This document shows, one piece after another, positions 1 through 8,877 of a DNA stretch of 33,688 bases. Under the pieces are notes generated by a model. It did no database searches. It was given only the letters and a program-made list of their open reading frames with translations, and was not told where the DNA came from. The stretch covers positions 1-33,688 of the forward strand of contig JABITU010000351.1 in the NCBI GenBank assembly GCA_018668195.1, read 5' to 3'. Positions within the stretch are counted from its first letter, which is position 1. Each line of letters begins with the position of its first letter. Source of the DNA: Tateyamaria sp. (GTDB lineage Bacteria; Pseudomonadota; Alphaproteobacteria; Rhodobacterales; Rhodobacteraceae). The translations under genes were made by a program, and so were the position numbers.

Positions 1-1
1 A

Positions 2-850
2 AGTGTCCCAGGAGTCCCTCCATATCTACATCAATCATCAACTGATTCAGACTTTGGGCTTAATTCGATTATTGCAGCACGCTCATCGATTGGCTTCGTA
101 TCTTCACCCCTTCGCAACGCGAAAAGTGGAATAATTGATCGTGGTGAGCCGTTTGAAGTGCAGATGTTGCAAAGTACGTTGTCGTCGGTATCGGATCTTG
201 CTCTGCTCAATGGTGCGAATCTGCTTGCAATAGGCGACGGCAGTCTGAGCACTTGGGAGCTGATTCAGTTCCGCGATGCTGAATTGATTGCGCCGGATCG
301 GTATTTGTTAAGCCACCGTTTGAGGGGGCAGTTGGGCAGCGACGGACTGGTACCTGACGTCTGGCCTGTCGGCTCTTGGTGCGTCTTAATGAATGGTGTT
401 CCTTCGCAGATCGACATGCAACGTAATCTGCGGCGAATTGCGCAAACTTATCGCATTGGACCAGCGCGACGCTCTTACGATGATCTGTCATATGAGGAAT
501 TCATTCATGCATTTGATGGGAACGGGTTGCGACCCTACGCGCCGGCGCATCTGAAAGTGGCAGCAGATGCAGATGGCTTGCGCTTTGACTACATCCGTCG
601 AACACGCATTGACGGTGACTCGTGGGACCTTGCCGAAGTTCCTTTGGGGGAGGAAAGCGAAGCATATACCGTGACGGTGACACAATCGAACCAGTTGCTC
701 AGAGAGGTCACAGTCACTGAGCCCAACTGGACGTATACCGCGACCAAGAGGCTGGAAGATGGTGTGTCAGGAATTTTTGAGGTTTCGGTCGCCCAGAATT
801 CAGCGCGTTTCGGGCCTGGTCTCTATGCGACGGTCACCATCAACGCATGA
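2..850 (+). CDS. GTA host-specificity / baseplate tail protein, C-terminal part (5' truncated)
   Basis: The reading frame is open from base 2 to the TGA at 848-850, so this is the last 282 codons of a gene that starts before the window; the ATG at 158 is internal. The sequence resembles the C-terminal part of the large tail-tip protein of Rhodobacter-type gene transfer agents (the gp15 position, a host-specificity protein with a GTA TIM-barrel domain further upstream). Features seen are a WPVGSWCVLMNGVP segment, typical of the beta-rich tail-hub end, and a C-terminal repeat-poor beta domain. There are no membrane segments. The next gene is cysE on the same strand, an order I recall from the R. 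capsulatus GTA cluster. Family assignment is by recognition of motif and context and has not been checked by search; the diagnostic TIM barrel lies outside the window. Confidence 0.7.
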   Translation, partial: SVPGVPPYLHQSSTDSDFGLNSIIAARSSIGFVSSPLRNAKSGIIDRGEPFEVQMLQSTLSSVSDLALLNGANLLAIGDGSLSTWELIQFRDAELIAPDRYLLSHRLRGQLGSDGLVPDVWPVGSWCVLMNGVPSQIDMQRNLRRIAQTYRIGPARRSYDDLSYEEFIHAFDGNGLRPYAPAHLKVAADADGLRFDYIRRTRIDGDSWDLAEVPLGEESEAYTVTVTQSNQLLREVTVTEPNWTYTATKRLEDGVSGIFEVSVAQNSARFGPGLYATVTINA

Positions 851-1004
851 TGCCTTGTTCAGTTGGATTTTGCACAAAAAATACTGATGCATATAGAAAA
901 TTTGATGCTTTCAGACTGAACGCTGCGAGCAATGATCGTCATCATCGGTTTGCGTTTGGAAAATGTTCCTTAATTAGGCTATGAGCGATTGGAGAGGACA
1001 TGTC

Positions 1005-1814
1005 ATGACTGAATTCAGAACAAATATTGCGTCTATCGATCCGATTTGGGACCAAATAACCGAGGAAGCACGTCAGGCTGTTGCCGATGAACCCCTGATC
1101 GGTGGATTTGTTCACGCGTGTATTCTGCATCACAAGTCTATTGAAAAAGCACTATCTTACCGGATCGCTGCCAAACTGGCGTCCAACGAGATGTCGATGG
1201 TGGTAGTTCGGGAAATTGTCGAAGAAGCTTATCAAAAAGCACCTGACCTTGTTTTTGCTGCGCGTGCCGACCTGATAGCCATTCATGAAAGGGATCCTGC
1301 GTGCCATCGCTTTGTGCAGCCCATTCTGTACTTCAAGGGCTACCAAGCCGTTCAGGCCTATCGTGTGGCGCATTTTTTGTGGTCTGAAGGGCACAAGGAT
1401 CTGGCATATTTCTTTCAGATGCGTGTGTCAGAAATTTTCGGTATCGACATTCATCCCGCCGCCCGGATAGGCAAAGGCATAATGATCGACCATGCCCACT
1501 CCATAGTAATTGGAGAGACTGCGGTTGTTGGTGACAATGTGTCGATGCTTCATTCGGTTACCTTGGGCGGGACTGGAAAGGAAGAAGAAGATCGGCATCC
1601 AAAGATTGGTGATGGTGTCCTTATCGGTGCTGGTGCAAAGGTGCTGGGAAACATCAGCGTGGGTCACTGCAGCCGCATCGCCGCTGGATCTGTCGTTCTT
1701 GACGAAGTACCGCCCTGCAAAACTGTTGCGGGTATCCCTGCACGTATCGTCGGTGAAGCCGGTTGTGAACAGCCTGCGGTATCAATGAACCACATGCTGG
1801 GCAAAGATTATTAA
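1005..1814 (+). CDS. cysE: Serine O-acetyltransferase
   Basis: Transfers acetyl from acetyl-CoA to L-serine, giving O-acetylserine, the first step of cysteine synthesis in the cytosol. The N-terminal half is the helical SATase domain. The C-terminal half is a left-handed beta-helix of hexapeptide repeats containing the active-site stretches DHAHSIVIGETAVVG and SVTLGGTGKEEEDRHPKIGDG, followed by the usual C-terminal tail. I chose ATG 1005 (269 aa) because GGAGAGG lies 7 bases upstream; an in-frame ATG at 981 would add eight residues but has only a weak Shine-Dalgarno. Length fits the long CysE class (about 270 aa). The gene stands alone between the GTA gene and a hairpin shared with convergent pdhC. 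No riboswitch or CysB-like site was recognised upstream. Confidence 0.95.
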   Translation: MTEFRTNIASIDPIWDQITEEARQAVADEPLIGGFVHACILHHKSIEKALSYRIAAKLASNEMSMVVVREIVEEAYQKAPDLVFAARADLIAIHERDPACHRFVQPILYFKGYQAVQAYRVAHFLWSEGHKDLAYFFQMRVSEIFGIDIHPAARIGKGIMIDHAHSIVIGETAVVGDNVSMLHSVTLGGTGKEEEDRHPKIGDGVLIGAGAKVLGNISVGHCSRIAAGSVVLDEVPPCKTVAGIPARIVGEAGCEQPAVSMNHMLGKDY

Positions 1815-1830
1815 ATTCAGCTCAGAGAGT

Positions 1831-1866
1831 ACAAACTAGCCGAGGCGTTTGCCCCGGCTTGTTTGT
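1831..1866. terminator. Bidirectional hairpin between cysE and pdhC
   Basis: Outer arms ACAAAC and GTTTGT and inner arms AGCCG and CGGCT plus GGC/GCC enclose a GTTT loop, with only a T/T and an A/C mismatch in the stem. It begins 16 bases after the cysE stop and ends 15 bases before the pdhC stop, so it can serve both convergent genes. The T tract after the stem is short. Confidence 0.7.
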
Positions 1867-1880
1867 ATCATGCTTGAAGA

Positions 1881-3185
1881 TTAAGCCAACATAGCGACAG
1901 GGTTTTCTAGGTTTTCCATGATGGCGTTCAACAGCTGTGCGCCAAGCGCACCGTCTATGACACGGTGATCCACTGACATAGTCACTGACATCACTGTTGC
2001 CGCGGTCAATTCGCCGTCCTTGCCGACTATTGGTTTCTTAACGCCAGCACCAACGGCAAGGATCGCGCCATGCGGCGGATTGATAACCGCGTCGAAGTTG
2101 TCGATCCCAAACATCCCAAGATTTGAAATAGCAAAGCTGCCGCCCTGATACTCATGGGGTGCCAGTTTGCGGTTGCGAGCGCGGTTTGCTAAGTCTTTCA
2201 TCTCTGCAGATAGCGCTGAAAGTGACTTTTGATGTGCGTCTTGCAGAACAGGTGTAAAAAGCCCGCCTTCGATGGCTACGGCCACAGCGACATCGGATGG
2301 AGTGAGCTTTAGCACTTTGTCACCCGCCCAGACTGCGTTGGCATCTGGCACCCGCTGCAAGGCAAGGGCGCATGCTTTGATGATGAAGTCATTCACTGAA
2401 AGCTTAATGCCCCGATCGGCCAGTTGACCGTTGAGCATGGCGCGAAATTCGAGCAATGCATCTAGCTTGATATCGCGTCGCAAGTAGAAGTGCGGCACGG
2501 TTTGTTTGGCCTCTGTCAGGCGGGCGGCGATGGTTTTTCGCATCCCGTCGAGTTTGATTACTTCGTAGTCTCGCCCGTCGTACATCTTGAGCACAGTATC
2601 GCTGGAAGGGCCTGCAGAAGTGACGGTTGAACTTACAACCGGTGTCGGAGCAGCAGCGGCTTCTGCTATCGAGGCAGGTGTGCTTGTTGCATTTTCCACA
2701 TCAGCTTTGACAATGCGGCCATGCGGGCCTGAGCCTTTTATACTATTCAGGTCGAGGCCCTTTTGCCCCGCTATTCTGCGCGCCAGCGGCGAGGCAAAGA
2801 TGCGGGTGCCGGCGTCAGACCTCGTGGCAACAGGCGCTGGAATGGTTTCGGTCGGCATGAGTGCTTGGGCTGTCACAGCTTCGGCGGTGGGTTGGGCCGC
2901 AGCAGGTGCTGCTGGGGCTGTACCGATATCATCCGCGCTTTCGCCATCTTCCAGCAGCACGGCGATGATCGCGTTGACCTTTACACCTTCGCTGCCCTCG
3001 GCGACGAGAAGCTTTCCGATCACCCCTTCGTCTACGGCTTCGAATTCCATCGTGGCCTTGTCGGTTTCGATCTCGGCCAAAAGGTCACCAGATGAAACTG
3101 TATCTCCCTCTTTGACCAACCATTTTGCGAGCGTACCTTCTTCCATTGTTGGGGAAAGCGCAGGCATGAGAATTTCTATAGGCAT
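1881..3185 (-). CDS. pdhC: Pyruvate dehydrogenase complex E2, dihydrolipoamide acetyltransferase
   Basis: Core subunit of the pyruvate dehydrogenase complex; moves the acetyl group from lipoamide to CoA. The 434 residues show one lipoyl domain (about 1-80) with Lys43 in ETDKATME, an Ala/Pro-rich linker, a peripheral-subunit-binding domain (about 130-170, [15 protein letters not shown]), a second linker, and the catalytic acyltransferase domain ending with DHRVIDGA (His407 and Asp411). The start ATG is 10 bases after the pdhB stop, and its AAGGAG overlaps that stop, so it is expressed as the third gene of pdhABC. The lipoyl domain is nearly a copy of the one on PdhB. A 2-oxoglutarate dehydrogenase E2 is excluded by context: the E1 is the two-subunit type. 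Confidence 0.96.
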   Translation of the reverse strand: MPIEILMPALSPTMEEGTLAKWLVKEGDTVSSGDLLAEIETDKATMEFEAVDEGVIGKLLVAEGSEGVKVNAIIAVLLEDGESADDIGTAPAAPAAAQPTAEAVTAQALMPTETIPAPVATRSDAGTRIFASPLARRIAGQKGLDLNSIKGSGPHGRIVKADVENATSTPASIAEAAAAPTPVVSSTVTSAGPSSDTVLKMYDGRDYEVIKLDGMRKTIAARLTEAKQTVPHFYLRRDIKLDALLEFRAMLNGQLADRGIKLSVNDFIIKACALALQRVPDANAVWAGDKVLKLTPSDVAVAVAIEGGLFTPVLQDAHQKSLSALSAEMKDLANRARNRKLAPHEYQGGSFAISNLGMFGIDNFDAVINPPHGAILAVGAGVKKPIVGKDGELTAATVMSVTMSVDHRVIDGALGAQLLNAIMENLENPVAMLA

Positions 3186-3195
3186 GACCGGCTCC

Positions 3196-4566
3196 TTAGC
3201 GGTAGGTGACTTTTTTCACAGCATCGACCACTTCGTCTGTGGTTAACAATGCGTGTTTTTCGAGGTTTGCTGCATAGGGCATGGGCACGTCTTTGCCGGT
3301 GCAGTTGATCACCGGTGCGTCGAGATAATCAAACGCCTCTTGCATGATCACTGAGCTGATATAGCTTCCCACCGATCCTTGTGGCCAGCCTTCTTCGACG
3401 GTGACTAGGCGGTTTGTCTTCATAACCGAATTGATGATTGCGCCGGTGTCCATGGGGCGCAGGGTGCGCAGGTCAATCACTTCGACGCTTATTCCATCTA
3501 CTTCCAATTTGTCAGCGGCGGCCAGCGCATATTGCATGCCTATTCCAAAGGAGACGATGGTTGCATCGGTGCCTTCGCGCCAGATACGTGCTTTGCCAAA
3601 TGGCACTGTAAAATCGTCCATTTCGGGAACGTCAAAAGTCCGCCCGTAAAGGATTTCATTTTCAAGAAAAACCACTGGGTTGTTATCGCGGATGGCGGTT
3701 TTCATAAGTCCCTTTGCGTCAGCAGCAGAATAGGGCATCACCACTTTCAAGCCAGGGATTTGCATGTACCAAGCGGCGTAATCCTGGCTGTGCTGTGCCC
3801 CAACGCGAGCAGCCGCACCGTTGGGCCCGCGAAAGACCATAGGTGCGCCCATCTGACCGCCGGACATGTATAGTGTCTTTGCAGCAGAGTTGATCAGGTG
3901 GTCGATCGCCTGCATGGCGAAATTGAATGTCATGAACTCTACAATTGGACGTAGACCGGCAAAAGCCGAACCAGTCGCGATCCCAGCGAACCCGTGTTCG
4001 GTGATCGGCGTATCAATCACACGCTTAGCACCAAATTCATCCAACATGCCTTGGGACACCTTATAGGCGCCTTGGTATTCGGCAACTTCTTCGCCCATTA
4101 GATAGACGTCTTCGTTGGCGCGCATTTCTTCGGACATCGCATCACGGAGCGCTTCGCGTACTGTTTGTGTTTTCATCGGAGTGCCTTCGGGGTAATCCGG
4201 GCTCAGGTCCACAACGGGTGCTGCTGGCGCTGCTGCAGTTGCAAGGGGTGTGGAAACTTCGGCAGCGGGGGTCGGGGCCGCTTCGGCTACAGTTGGTGCT
4301 GCCACTATATCGTCAGCGCTTTCGCCCTCGTCGAGAAGGACTGCGATAATCGCGTTGACCTTTACGCCTTCGGTGCCTTCGGCGATGATAATTTTGCCAA
4401 TCACCCCTTCATCAACGGCTTCGAATTCCATCGTTGCCTTGTCAGTTTCAATCTCGGCCATGATGTTGCCGGATGCGACTGTGTCGCCTTCCTTGACCAG
4501 CCATTTTGCTAGGGTGCCTTCTTCCATCGTGGGCGACAGGGCGGGCATTAGAATTTCGGTTGCCAT
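3196..4566 (-). CDS. pdhB: Pyruvate dehydrogenase E1 component beta subunit with N-terminal lipoyl domain
   Basis: Beta half of the alpha2beta2 pyruvate decarboxylase of the PDH complex. Residues 1-87 form a lipoyl domain (Lys43 in ETDKATME), followed by an Ala/Pro/Thr linker to about 130 and then the transketolase-like pyrimidine-binding and C-terminal domains ([47 protein letters not shown]). An extra lipoyl domain on E1 beta is known in alphaproteobacteria and rare elsewhere. I chose ATG 4566 (456 aa), with AGGAAGAG just upstream and 13 bases after the pdhA stop; a longer in-frame start at 4647 would lie inside pdhA and add a tail with no similarity. It is co-transcribed between pdhA and pdhC. 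Confidence 0.96.
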   Translation of the reverse strand: MATEILMPALSPTMEEGTLAKWLVKEGDTVASGNIMAEIETDKATMEFEAVDEGVIGKIIIAEGTEGVKVNAIIAVLLDEGESADDIVAAPTVAEAAPTPAAEVSTPLATAAAPAAPVVDLSPDYPEGTPMKTQTVREALRDAMSEEMRANEDVYLMGEEVAEYQGAYKVSQGMLDEFGAKRVIDTPITEHGFAGIATGSAFAGLRPIVEFMTFNFAMQAIDHLINSAAKTLYMSGGQMGAPMVFRGPNGAAARVGAQHSQDYAAWYMQIPGLKVVMPYSAADAKGLMKTAIRDNNPVVFLENEILYGRTFDVPEMDDFTVPFGKARIWREGTDATIVSFGIGMQYALAAADKLEVDGISVEVIDLRTLRPMDTGAIINSVMKTNRLVTVEEGWPQGSVGSYISSVIMQEAFDYLDAPVINCTGKDVPMPYAANLEKHALLTTDEVVDAVKKVTYR

Positions 4567-4579
4567 TTTGGTCTCTTCC

Positions 4580-5569
4580 TTACGCGTAGATGTCGGTCCA
4601 GAGTTCTTCCAGAGCCGGTTCAGGGCTTTCTTTGGCGAACTCTGCACTCGCGTTCACGATTTGCTTGATCTCTTTGTCGATGGCCTTCAGGTCATCCTCG
4701 GAGGCGTGTTTACCCGTCAGCAACATTGACCGGACACCTTCGATAGGATCACGTTCATCGCGCATCTTTTGCACCTCTTCACGGGTCCGGTATTTGGCCG
4801 GGTCCGACATTGAGTGGCCTCTATAGCGATAAGTTTTGATCTCTAGAATGTACGGGCCTTCGCCAGAGCGGCAATGCGCTACAGCCTTTTCACCAGCTGC
4901 CTTTACAGCCAGCACGTCCATGCCATCTACCGCTTCGCCCGGAATCCCAAAGGCTTTGCCCCGTTCCCAAATTTCAGCTGATGATGTTGAACGCTGTTGC
5001 GATGTTCCCATCGCGTACTGATTGTTTTCAATTACGAAAATGCACGGCAGCTTCCAAAGAGCAGCCATGTTGAATGCTTCATAAACTTGGCCCTGGTTTG
5101 CTGCACCGTCGCCGAAATAGGTAAACGAAACGCGCCCGTTTCCTTTGTACTTATCAGCAAACGCAAGACCAGCCCCCAAAGGCACTTGGGCTGCAACGAT
5201 GCCGTGGCCTCCGTAAAAGTGCTTTTCTTTTGAGAACATGTGCATCGAGCCGCCTTTCCCCTTGGAATAACCGCCCTCGCGCCCTGTCAATTCCGCCATC
5301 ACGCCGTTCGGGTCCATGCCGCAGGCAAGCATATGACCGTGGTCGCGATAGGATGTAATCCGCTTATCGCCTTCTTCTGCTGCAGCCTCTAAGCCGACAA
5401 CAACAGCCTCTTGTCCGATATAGAGGTGGCAAAAGCCCCCGATCAGCCCCATGCCATAAAGTTGGCCAGCTTTTTCTTCGAACCGCCGGATCAGCAACAT
5501 GTCGCGGTAATAAGTTTTGAGCTCTTCGGAAGAGACGTTTGACTTAGGTTTGGCTTTGCGCGCGGCCAT
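4580..5569 (-). CDS. pdhA: Pyruvate dehydrogenase E1 component alpha subunit
   Basis: Thiamine-diphosphate-binding half of E1, which decarboxylates pyruvate and passes the acetyl group to lipoyl domains. The 329-residue protein has the ThDP motif GDGAANQG at 153-160, ending in ENNQYAMGT, and the conserved KGGSMHMF at 105-112. Length is usual for bacterial two-subunit E1 alpha. The Lys-rich N-terminus (AARKAKPKS) is common in alphaproteobacterial homologues. ATG 5569 has AGAGG upstream. It is the first gene of pdhABC; ftsB lies 129 bases upstream on the same strand, and that gap carries a promoter-like pair and an 18-bp palindrome also present in front of lpd. Confidence 0.96.
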   Translation of the reverse strand: MAARKAKPKSNVSSEELKTYYRDMLLIRRFEEKAGQLYGMGLIGGFCHLYIGQEAVVVGLEAAAEEGDKRITSYRDHGHMLACGMDPNGVMAELTGREGGYSKGKGGSMHMFSKEKHFYGGHGIVAAQVPLGAGLAFADKYKGNGRVSFTYFGDGAANQGQVYEAFNMAALWKLPCIFVIENNQYAMGTSQQRSTSSAEIWERGKAFGIPGEAVDGMDVLAVKAAGEKAVAHCRSGEGPYILEIKTYRYRGHSMSDPAKYRTREEVQKMRDERDPIEGVRSMLLTGKHASEDDLKAIDKEIKQIVNASAEFAKESPEPALEELWTDIYA

Positions 5570-5594
5570 GATGGTGAACCTCTACATTCAAGAA

Positions 5595-5612
5595 TAGTTT
5601 AGCGTTAAACTA
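5595..5612. promoter_or_regulatory. Candidate pdhABC operator (palindrome shared with lpd)
   Basis: On the minus strand the site reads TAGTTTA-ACGC-TAAACTA: perfect 7-bp arms around four bases, 25 bases before the pdhA start codon. It overlaps a -10-like TATAGT (5609-5614), which lies 18 bases from TTGTGG (5633-5638), so a bound protein would cover the promoter. A site differing by one base precedes lpd. The regulator is not identified in this window. Confidence 0.65.
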
Positions 5613-5698
5613 TATCCTATAAGATTCCGTAACCACAAGCGAGTGTCATTGTGCCGCATTACGGGAATTGCTAAAAAATTAATTAATGATGTGATAAA

Positions 5699-5998
5699 TC
5701 AACGAATTACAATCTCATCCGCACGTAGCACGCCGAGAACTGTACGGGCCTGCTCATCTAAAAGGTCCAAATCAAGATAAGTATCTGAAAGCCGTTTGGT
5801 TAGATTCTCAATCTTGATGACTTCGGCGGACACAGCATCAAGCTGCATTGATAGGTCCCGGGCTTCGGCTGCAATCTCTGCTCGGCGAAACAGACCAAAA
5901 TCACCCTGTACCGCGGCAAAGGTAAAGTATGCTCCCAAAGCGAAAGCCGTCGCGAAAAAGATAAACAATCCCAAAGCGGGACGGGTTTTGCGGGTCAT
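5699..5998 (-). CDS. ftsB: FtsB/DivIC-type septum formation initiator protein
   Basis: Small bitopic cell-division protein, expected to bridge FtsL and FtsQ at the septum. With the start at 5998 (99 aa) it has a short basic N-terminus (MTRKTRP), one membrane helix at about 8-30 (LGLFIFFATAFALGAYFTFA), and a periplasmic coiled-coil-like stretch at about 40-75. The C-terminal LDLLDEQARTVLG matches the conserved end of the DivIC family. A longer in-frame start at 6115 adds 39 residues without hydrophobic or conserved character and was not chosen. The gene sits between pgk and pdhABC, all on the minus strand. The family is divergent, so the call rests on topology, length, the C-terminal motif and this neighbourhood. 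Confidence 0.82.
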   Translation of the reverse strand: MTRKTRPALGLFIFFATAFALGAYFTFAAVQGDFGLFRRAEIAAEARDLSMQLDAVSAEVIKIENLTKRLSDTYLDLDLLDEQARTVLGVLRADEIVIR

Positions 5999-6320
5999 AT
6001 CTGGCGCCTTGTACCGCTTCTTTTTGAACAGTTGAGTACAGTATGGCACAGGTGATTCTCTCTGTGAATCCCCCTTTTGCCAAACACTTGTACATGAGGT
6101 GCGCCAGTATGCCATCGTCCTGGAATTGCGTTTGGAGTATTTGTGAGCAGTGCCGCTTGGATAAACGGGTGCGTCCCGCTGTTACAAAAGGCGGATGAAT
6201 GCGATTCCCCCTGACTGGCAAAGGAACACGGTGAAGTTACGATTTTGGCATCTTTTGATTGTCAGCAGATATTATACCTTATACCCACCTTGCGTTACAC
6301 AGTTTCGACTTGATCCAATG
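5999..6320. other. Intergenic gap of 322 bases between pgk and ftsB, no gene seen
   Basis: No convincing reading frame lies here; short frames on either strand lack similarity or a good ribosome site. Only a small GATTC/GAATC hairpin (6054-6070) and AT-rich stretches with TATAAT-like hexamers (about 6265-6285, either strand) were noted. It probably holds the ftsB promoter and the end of the pgk transcript. A small RNA cannot be excluded. Confidence 0.4.
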
Positions 6321-7508
6321 CTATTGCATCAGGGCAGCGACTCCGGGCAGGTCCTTGCCTTCCATCCATTCCAAGAACGCGCCGCCGGCAGTCGAGATAT
6401 AAGTGAAGTCATCGGCTACCCCGGCTTGATTTAGCGCGGCGACTGTATCGCCGCCGCCTGCAACGGTGATCAACTTGCCTGACTTTGTGAGCGCGGCTGC
6501 GGTCTTGGATGCTGCCACAGTCGCTGTGTCAAAGGGTGCAATCTCAAATGCGCCCAGTGGGCCATTCCAGATCAGAGTTTTGAGCGCACCAAATGCTTCC
6601 GCGATCTCTTGTGTGGCAGCGTCGCCAGCATCTAGAACAATTTGATCGCTTTCCAGCACGGTTGTTTCATTGAGAGCGATAAGATCATAGCGCACGTCCG
6701 CTGCAAAACTGCGCGCAACTCGACCGTCCCTTGGCAGGATCACCCTGCATCCAGCTTTGGCGGCGGCATCAAGTATAGCCCGTGCGGTGTCATGCAATGC
6801 GTTCTCTTGCAGAGACTGTCCAAGGTCCGCGCCCTGAGCGGCAAGAAAAGTGTTGGCCATGCCTCCGCCAATTACCAGTACATCAATTTTTTTGACCAGA
6901 TTTTGCAACAAATCCAGCTTGGTCGAGACTTTGGCCCCACCTACGACTGCACCCACAGGGCGTTTTGGATTAGACAATGCGGCTTCCAAGGCACTCAATT
7001 CCGCCTGCATCAGTCGTCCCGCGCAGGACGGTAAAAGTTGCGCCACGCCGGTTGTCGATGCGTGTGCACGATGCGCGGCAGAGAATGCATCGTTGCAATA
7101 GATATCCCCCAGCGTGGATAAAAACTGTGCCATCGCCGGATCGTTGGCTTCTTCCATGGGCGAAAAACGCATGTTTTCGACCAGGATCACGGCATCAGAG
7201 GGCTGTGCGTCGATCCATTCACGCGTCGGACGCTCCACAAAACTGACAGGACAACCAAAAGCATCTCGCAAGGCTGGCACAAGCGGGCGCAGCGAATAGT
7301 CAGGGTTGGGCTGTCCCTTGGGGCGTCCGAAATGCGCAAGTAAGATGGGGCGGCCGCCCTTGGCGCGGATGTCGACAATCGTTGGGACGATCCGTTCGAT
7401 CCGAGTGGCATCGGTCATCTTACCATTTTCCATTGGTACATTAATGTCGACCCGAGTGAGTACCCGTTTCTCGTCCAAATCCATATCGTCCAGCGTTTTC
7501 CAGCCCAT
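6321..7508 (-). CDS. pgk: Phosphoglycerate kinase
   Basis: Glycolytic/gluconeogenic kinase that interconverts 1,3-bisphosphoglycerate plus ADP and 3-phosphoglycerate plus ATP in the cytosol. The 395-residue protein has family landmarks in order: the N-terminal substrate site [19 protein letters not shown] (about 19-37), HFGRPKG (about 59-65), [14 protein letters not shown] in the hinge region, the nucleotide site [11 protein letters not shown], and GGGDTVAAL near the C-terminus. Length is standard. The start ATG at 7508 has GGAGCGGG upstream. It is divergent from the first cyclophilin gene across 129 bases and lies upstream of ftsB and pdhABC on the same strand, separated by a 322-base gap that makes separate transcription likely. 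Confidence 0.97.
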   Translation of the reverse strand: MGWKTLDDMDLDEKRVLTRVDINVPMENGKMTDATRIERIVPTIVDIRAKGGRPILLAHFGRPKGQPNPDYSLRPLVPALRDAFGCPVSFVERPTREWIDAQPSDAVILVENMRFSPMEEANDPAMAQFLSTLGDIYCNDAFSAAHRAHASTTGVAQLLPSCAGRLMQAELSALEAALSNPKRPVGAVVGGAKVSTKLDLLQNLVKKIDVLVIGGGMANTFLAAQGADLGQSLQENALHDTARAILDAAAKAGCRVILPRDGRVARSFAADVRYDLIALNETTVLESDQIVLDAGDAATQEIAEAFGALKTLIWNGPLGAFEIAPFDTATVAASKTAAALTKSGKLITVAGGGDTVAALNQAGVADDFTYISTAGGAFLEWMEGKDLPGVAALMQ

Positions 7509-7637
7509 CGTCCCGCTCCGTTTTGCAAAGTTGCCCTTGCATCGCTACAAATCGCAGGGCCGTCAATGCATCACTTGTCCCCAACCGCTTTGCGGCTTAG
7601 GTAGGCGGGCAAATTGCAAAGCACAGAGAGAAATCGA

Positions 7638-8144
7638 ATGGCCGATATCAAAGACCCCGAGAATACGATCCTTGTCGAGCTGAAAGGGGGCACCGTCACA
7701 ATCGAGCTGTTGGCCGATGTCGCTCCCAAACACGCTGAGCGCATGAAAGAGCTGGCGCGCGCAGGAGCTTATGACAACGTGGCGTTTCACCGCGTGATCG
7801 ACGGCTTCATGGCCCAAACAGGCGACGTGCAACACGGTGACATGGAAGATGGGTTTAACATCCGCATGGCGGGCACTGGCGGATCCGATTTGCCCGACCT
7901 GCCGGCCGAGTTTTCCAAGCTGCCACATGACCGCGGCACATTGGGGGCTGCGCGCTCTGCCAACCCGGATAGCGCCAACAGTCAGTTCTTTATCAACTTT
8001 TCGGACAACAACTTTCTAAATGGTCAATATACTGTTTACGGCCGTGTCACCTCTGGCATGGAGCATGTAGATGCGATCACCCGAGGCGAGCCGCCAGCCG
8101 AACCCGACCGCATGATCAGCGTCAAGGTTGCCGCAGATGCATAA
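7638..8144 (+). CDS. Cyclophilin-type peptidyl-prolyl cis-trans isomerase, cytosolic
   Basis: Catalyses cis-trans isomerisation of peptidyl-prolyl bonds during folding. At 168 aa it is a minimal bacterial cyclophilin with the core motif FHRVIDGFMAQTGD at about 54-67, SANSQFFINFSDN in the active-site region, and GRVTSGMEHVDAI near the end. It has no signal peptide, so it should be cytosolic. The in-frame frame extends upstream to 7614, but ATG 7638 follows GAGAG and starts where homologues start (MADIKDPENT). It overlaps the next cyclophilin gene by eight bases, pointing to one operon and an origin by tandem duplication. Which ppi letter applies cannot be decided. Confidence 0.92.
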   Translation: MADIKDPENTILVELKGGTVTIELLADVAPKHAERMKELARAGAYDNVAFHRVIDGFMAQTGDVQHGDMEDGFNIRMAGTGGSDLPDLPAEFSKLPHDRGTLGAARSANPDSANSQFFINFSDNNFLNGQYTVYGRVTSGMEHVDAITRGEPPAEPDRMISVKVAADA

Positions 8145-8688
8145 GCTGCTCGCGACACTGCTAGCGCTGGTTTCTGGGCCTGTGCTGGCGTCCGGGATTG
8201 AAATAACCGTCGCCGGAGAGGCGAAAGGCGTGATTGCCATCGACCTCTACGAAGATATCGCGCCCGGCCACGCTGAACGGATTACAACGCTAGCCGCCGA
8301 AGGCAGCTATGATGGTGTGGCCTTTCATCGGGTGATTGATGGCTTTATGGCGCAGACGGGCGACGTCAAATACGGGAACATTGACGAATACGGTGGGCGA
8401 TTCGTTGGCACCGGTCAATCCGACTATGCCAACCTGCCAGCCGAGTTTTCCGACGAGACGTTTGCCCGTGGCACCGTAGGCATGGCCCGCAGCAGCCAGT
8501 TGGATTCGGCCAACAGCCAGTTTTTCATCATGTTCGCTCCGGGCGATTTCCTAGACGGGCAATATACCATAGTTGGCAAGGTCACGTCCGGATTGGAGGT
8601 CCTAGACGCGATCAAACGTGGGAATAGCCGTTCCGGTAGCATTACGGGCGCTCCGGACTTTATGAAGTCGGTGACAGTTACCGACTAA
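8137..8688 (+). CDS. Cyclophilin-type peptidyl-prolyl cis-trans isomerase, exported
   Basis: Second cyclophilin, 183 aa. An N-terminal signal peptide (MHKLLATLLALVSGPVLASG, likely cleaved after the Ala of VLA) indicates a periplasmic folding helper. The core repeats the family motifs FHRVIDGFMAQTGD and SANSQFFIMFAPGD, and GKVTSGLEVLDAI closes the domain. The ATG at 8137 lies inside the stop region of the preceding gene, so translation is probably coupled; a TTG three codons earlier is a poorer start. Its closeness to the upstream gene indicates tandem duplication followed by gain of a signal peptide on one copy. Confidence 0.92.
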   Translation: MHKLLATLLALVSGPVLASGIEITVAGEAKGVIAIDLYEDIAPGHAERITTLAAEGSYDGVAFHRVIDGFMAQTGDVKYGNIDEYGGRFVGTGQSDYANLPAEFSDETFARGTVGMARSSQLDSANSQFFIMFAPGDFLDGQYTIVGKVTSGLEVLDAIKRGNSRSGSITGAPDFMKSVTVTD

Positions 8689-8708
8689 AGCGATATGCGA
8701 AAAACTTG

Positions 8709-8790
8709 CATCATCTAACACGCTGAAATCTTTAATGTCAGGCAGCGTTAGATGGTGTACGGCGTCTCAGGCATTTCAGCATTTTTTTTT
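8709..8790 (+). terminator. Structured 3' region of the cyclophilin pair with T9 tract
   Basis: GCTGAAAT (8722-8729) can pair perfectly with ATTTCAGC (8773-8780), directly followed by A and nine T. A competing hairpin pairs 8709-8725 with 8743-8757 (CATCTAAC-CGCTG against CAGCG-TTAGATG, one bulged A). The two structures share bases 8722-8725 and exclude each other. The simplest reading is a terminator for the two ppi genes; it also lies ahead of the DUF3179 gene. Confidence 0.5.
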
Positions 8791-8877
8791 AATATACGGT
8801 CGCCTCAATTCTTCGTGAGGGGGCTTGGTGCGTCTCTTTGATTGGGTCATGCTACACGCCTGAAGCGAGAGGTCAGC

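Noticed and set aside
2587..3246. 219-codon plus frame opposite pdhC
   Set aside because: Antisense of the Ala/Pro linker and lipoyl domain; Ser/Ala low-complexity product.
6195..6434. 79-codon plus frame in the pgk-ftsB gap
   Set aside because: Runs into the antisense of pgk, with no ribosome site or similarity seen.
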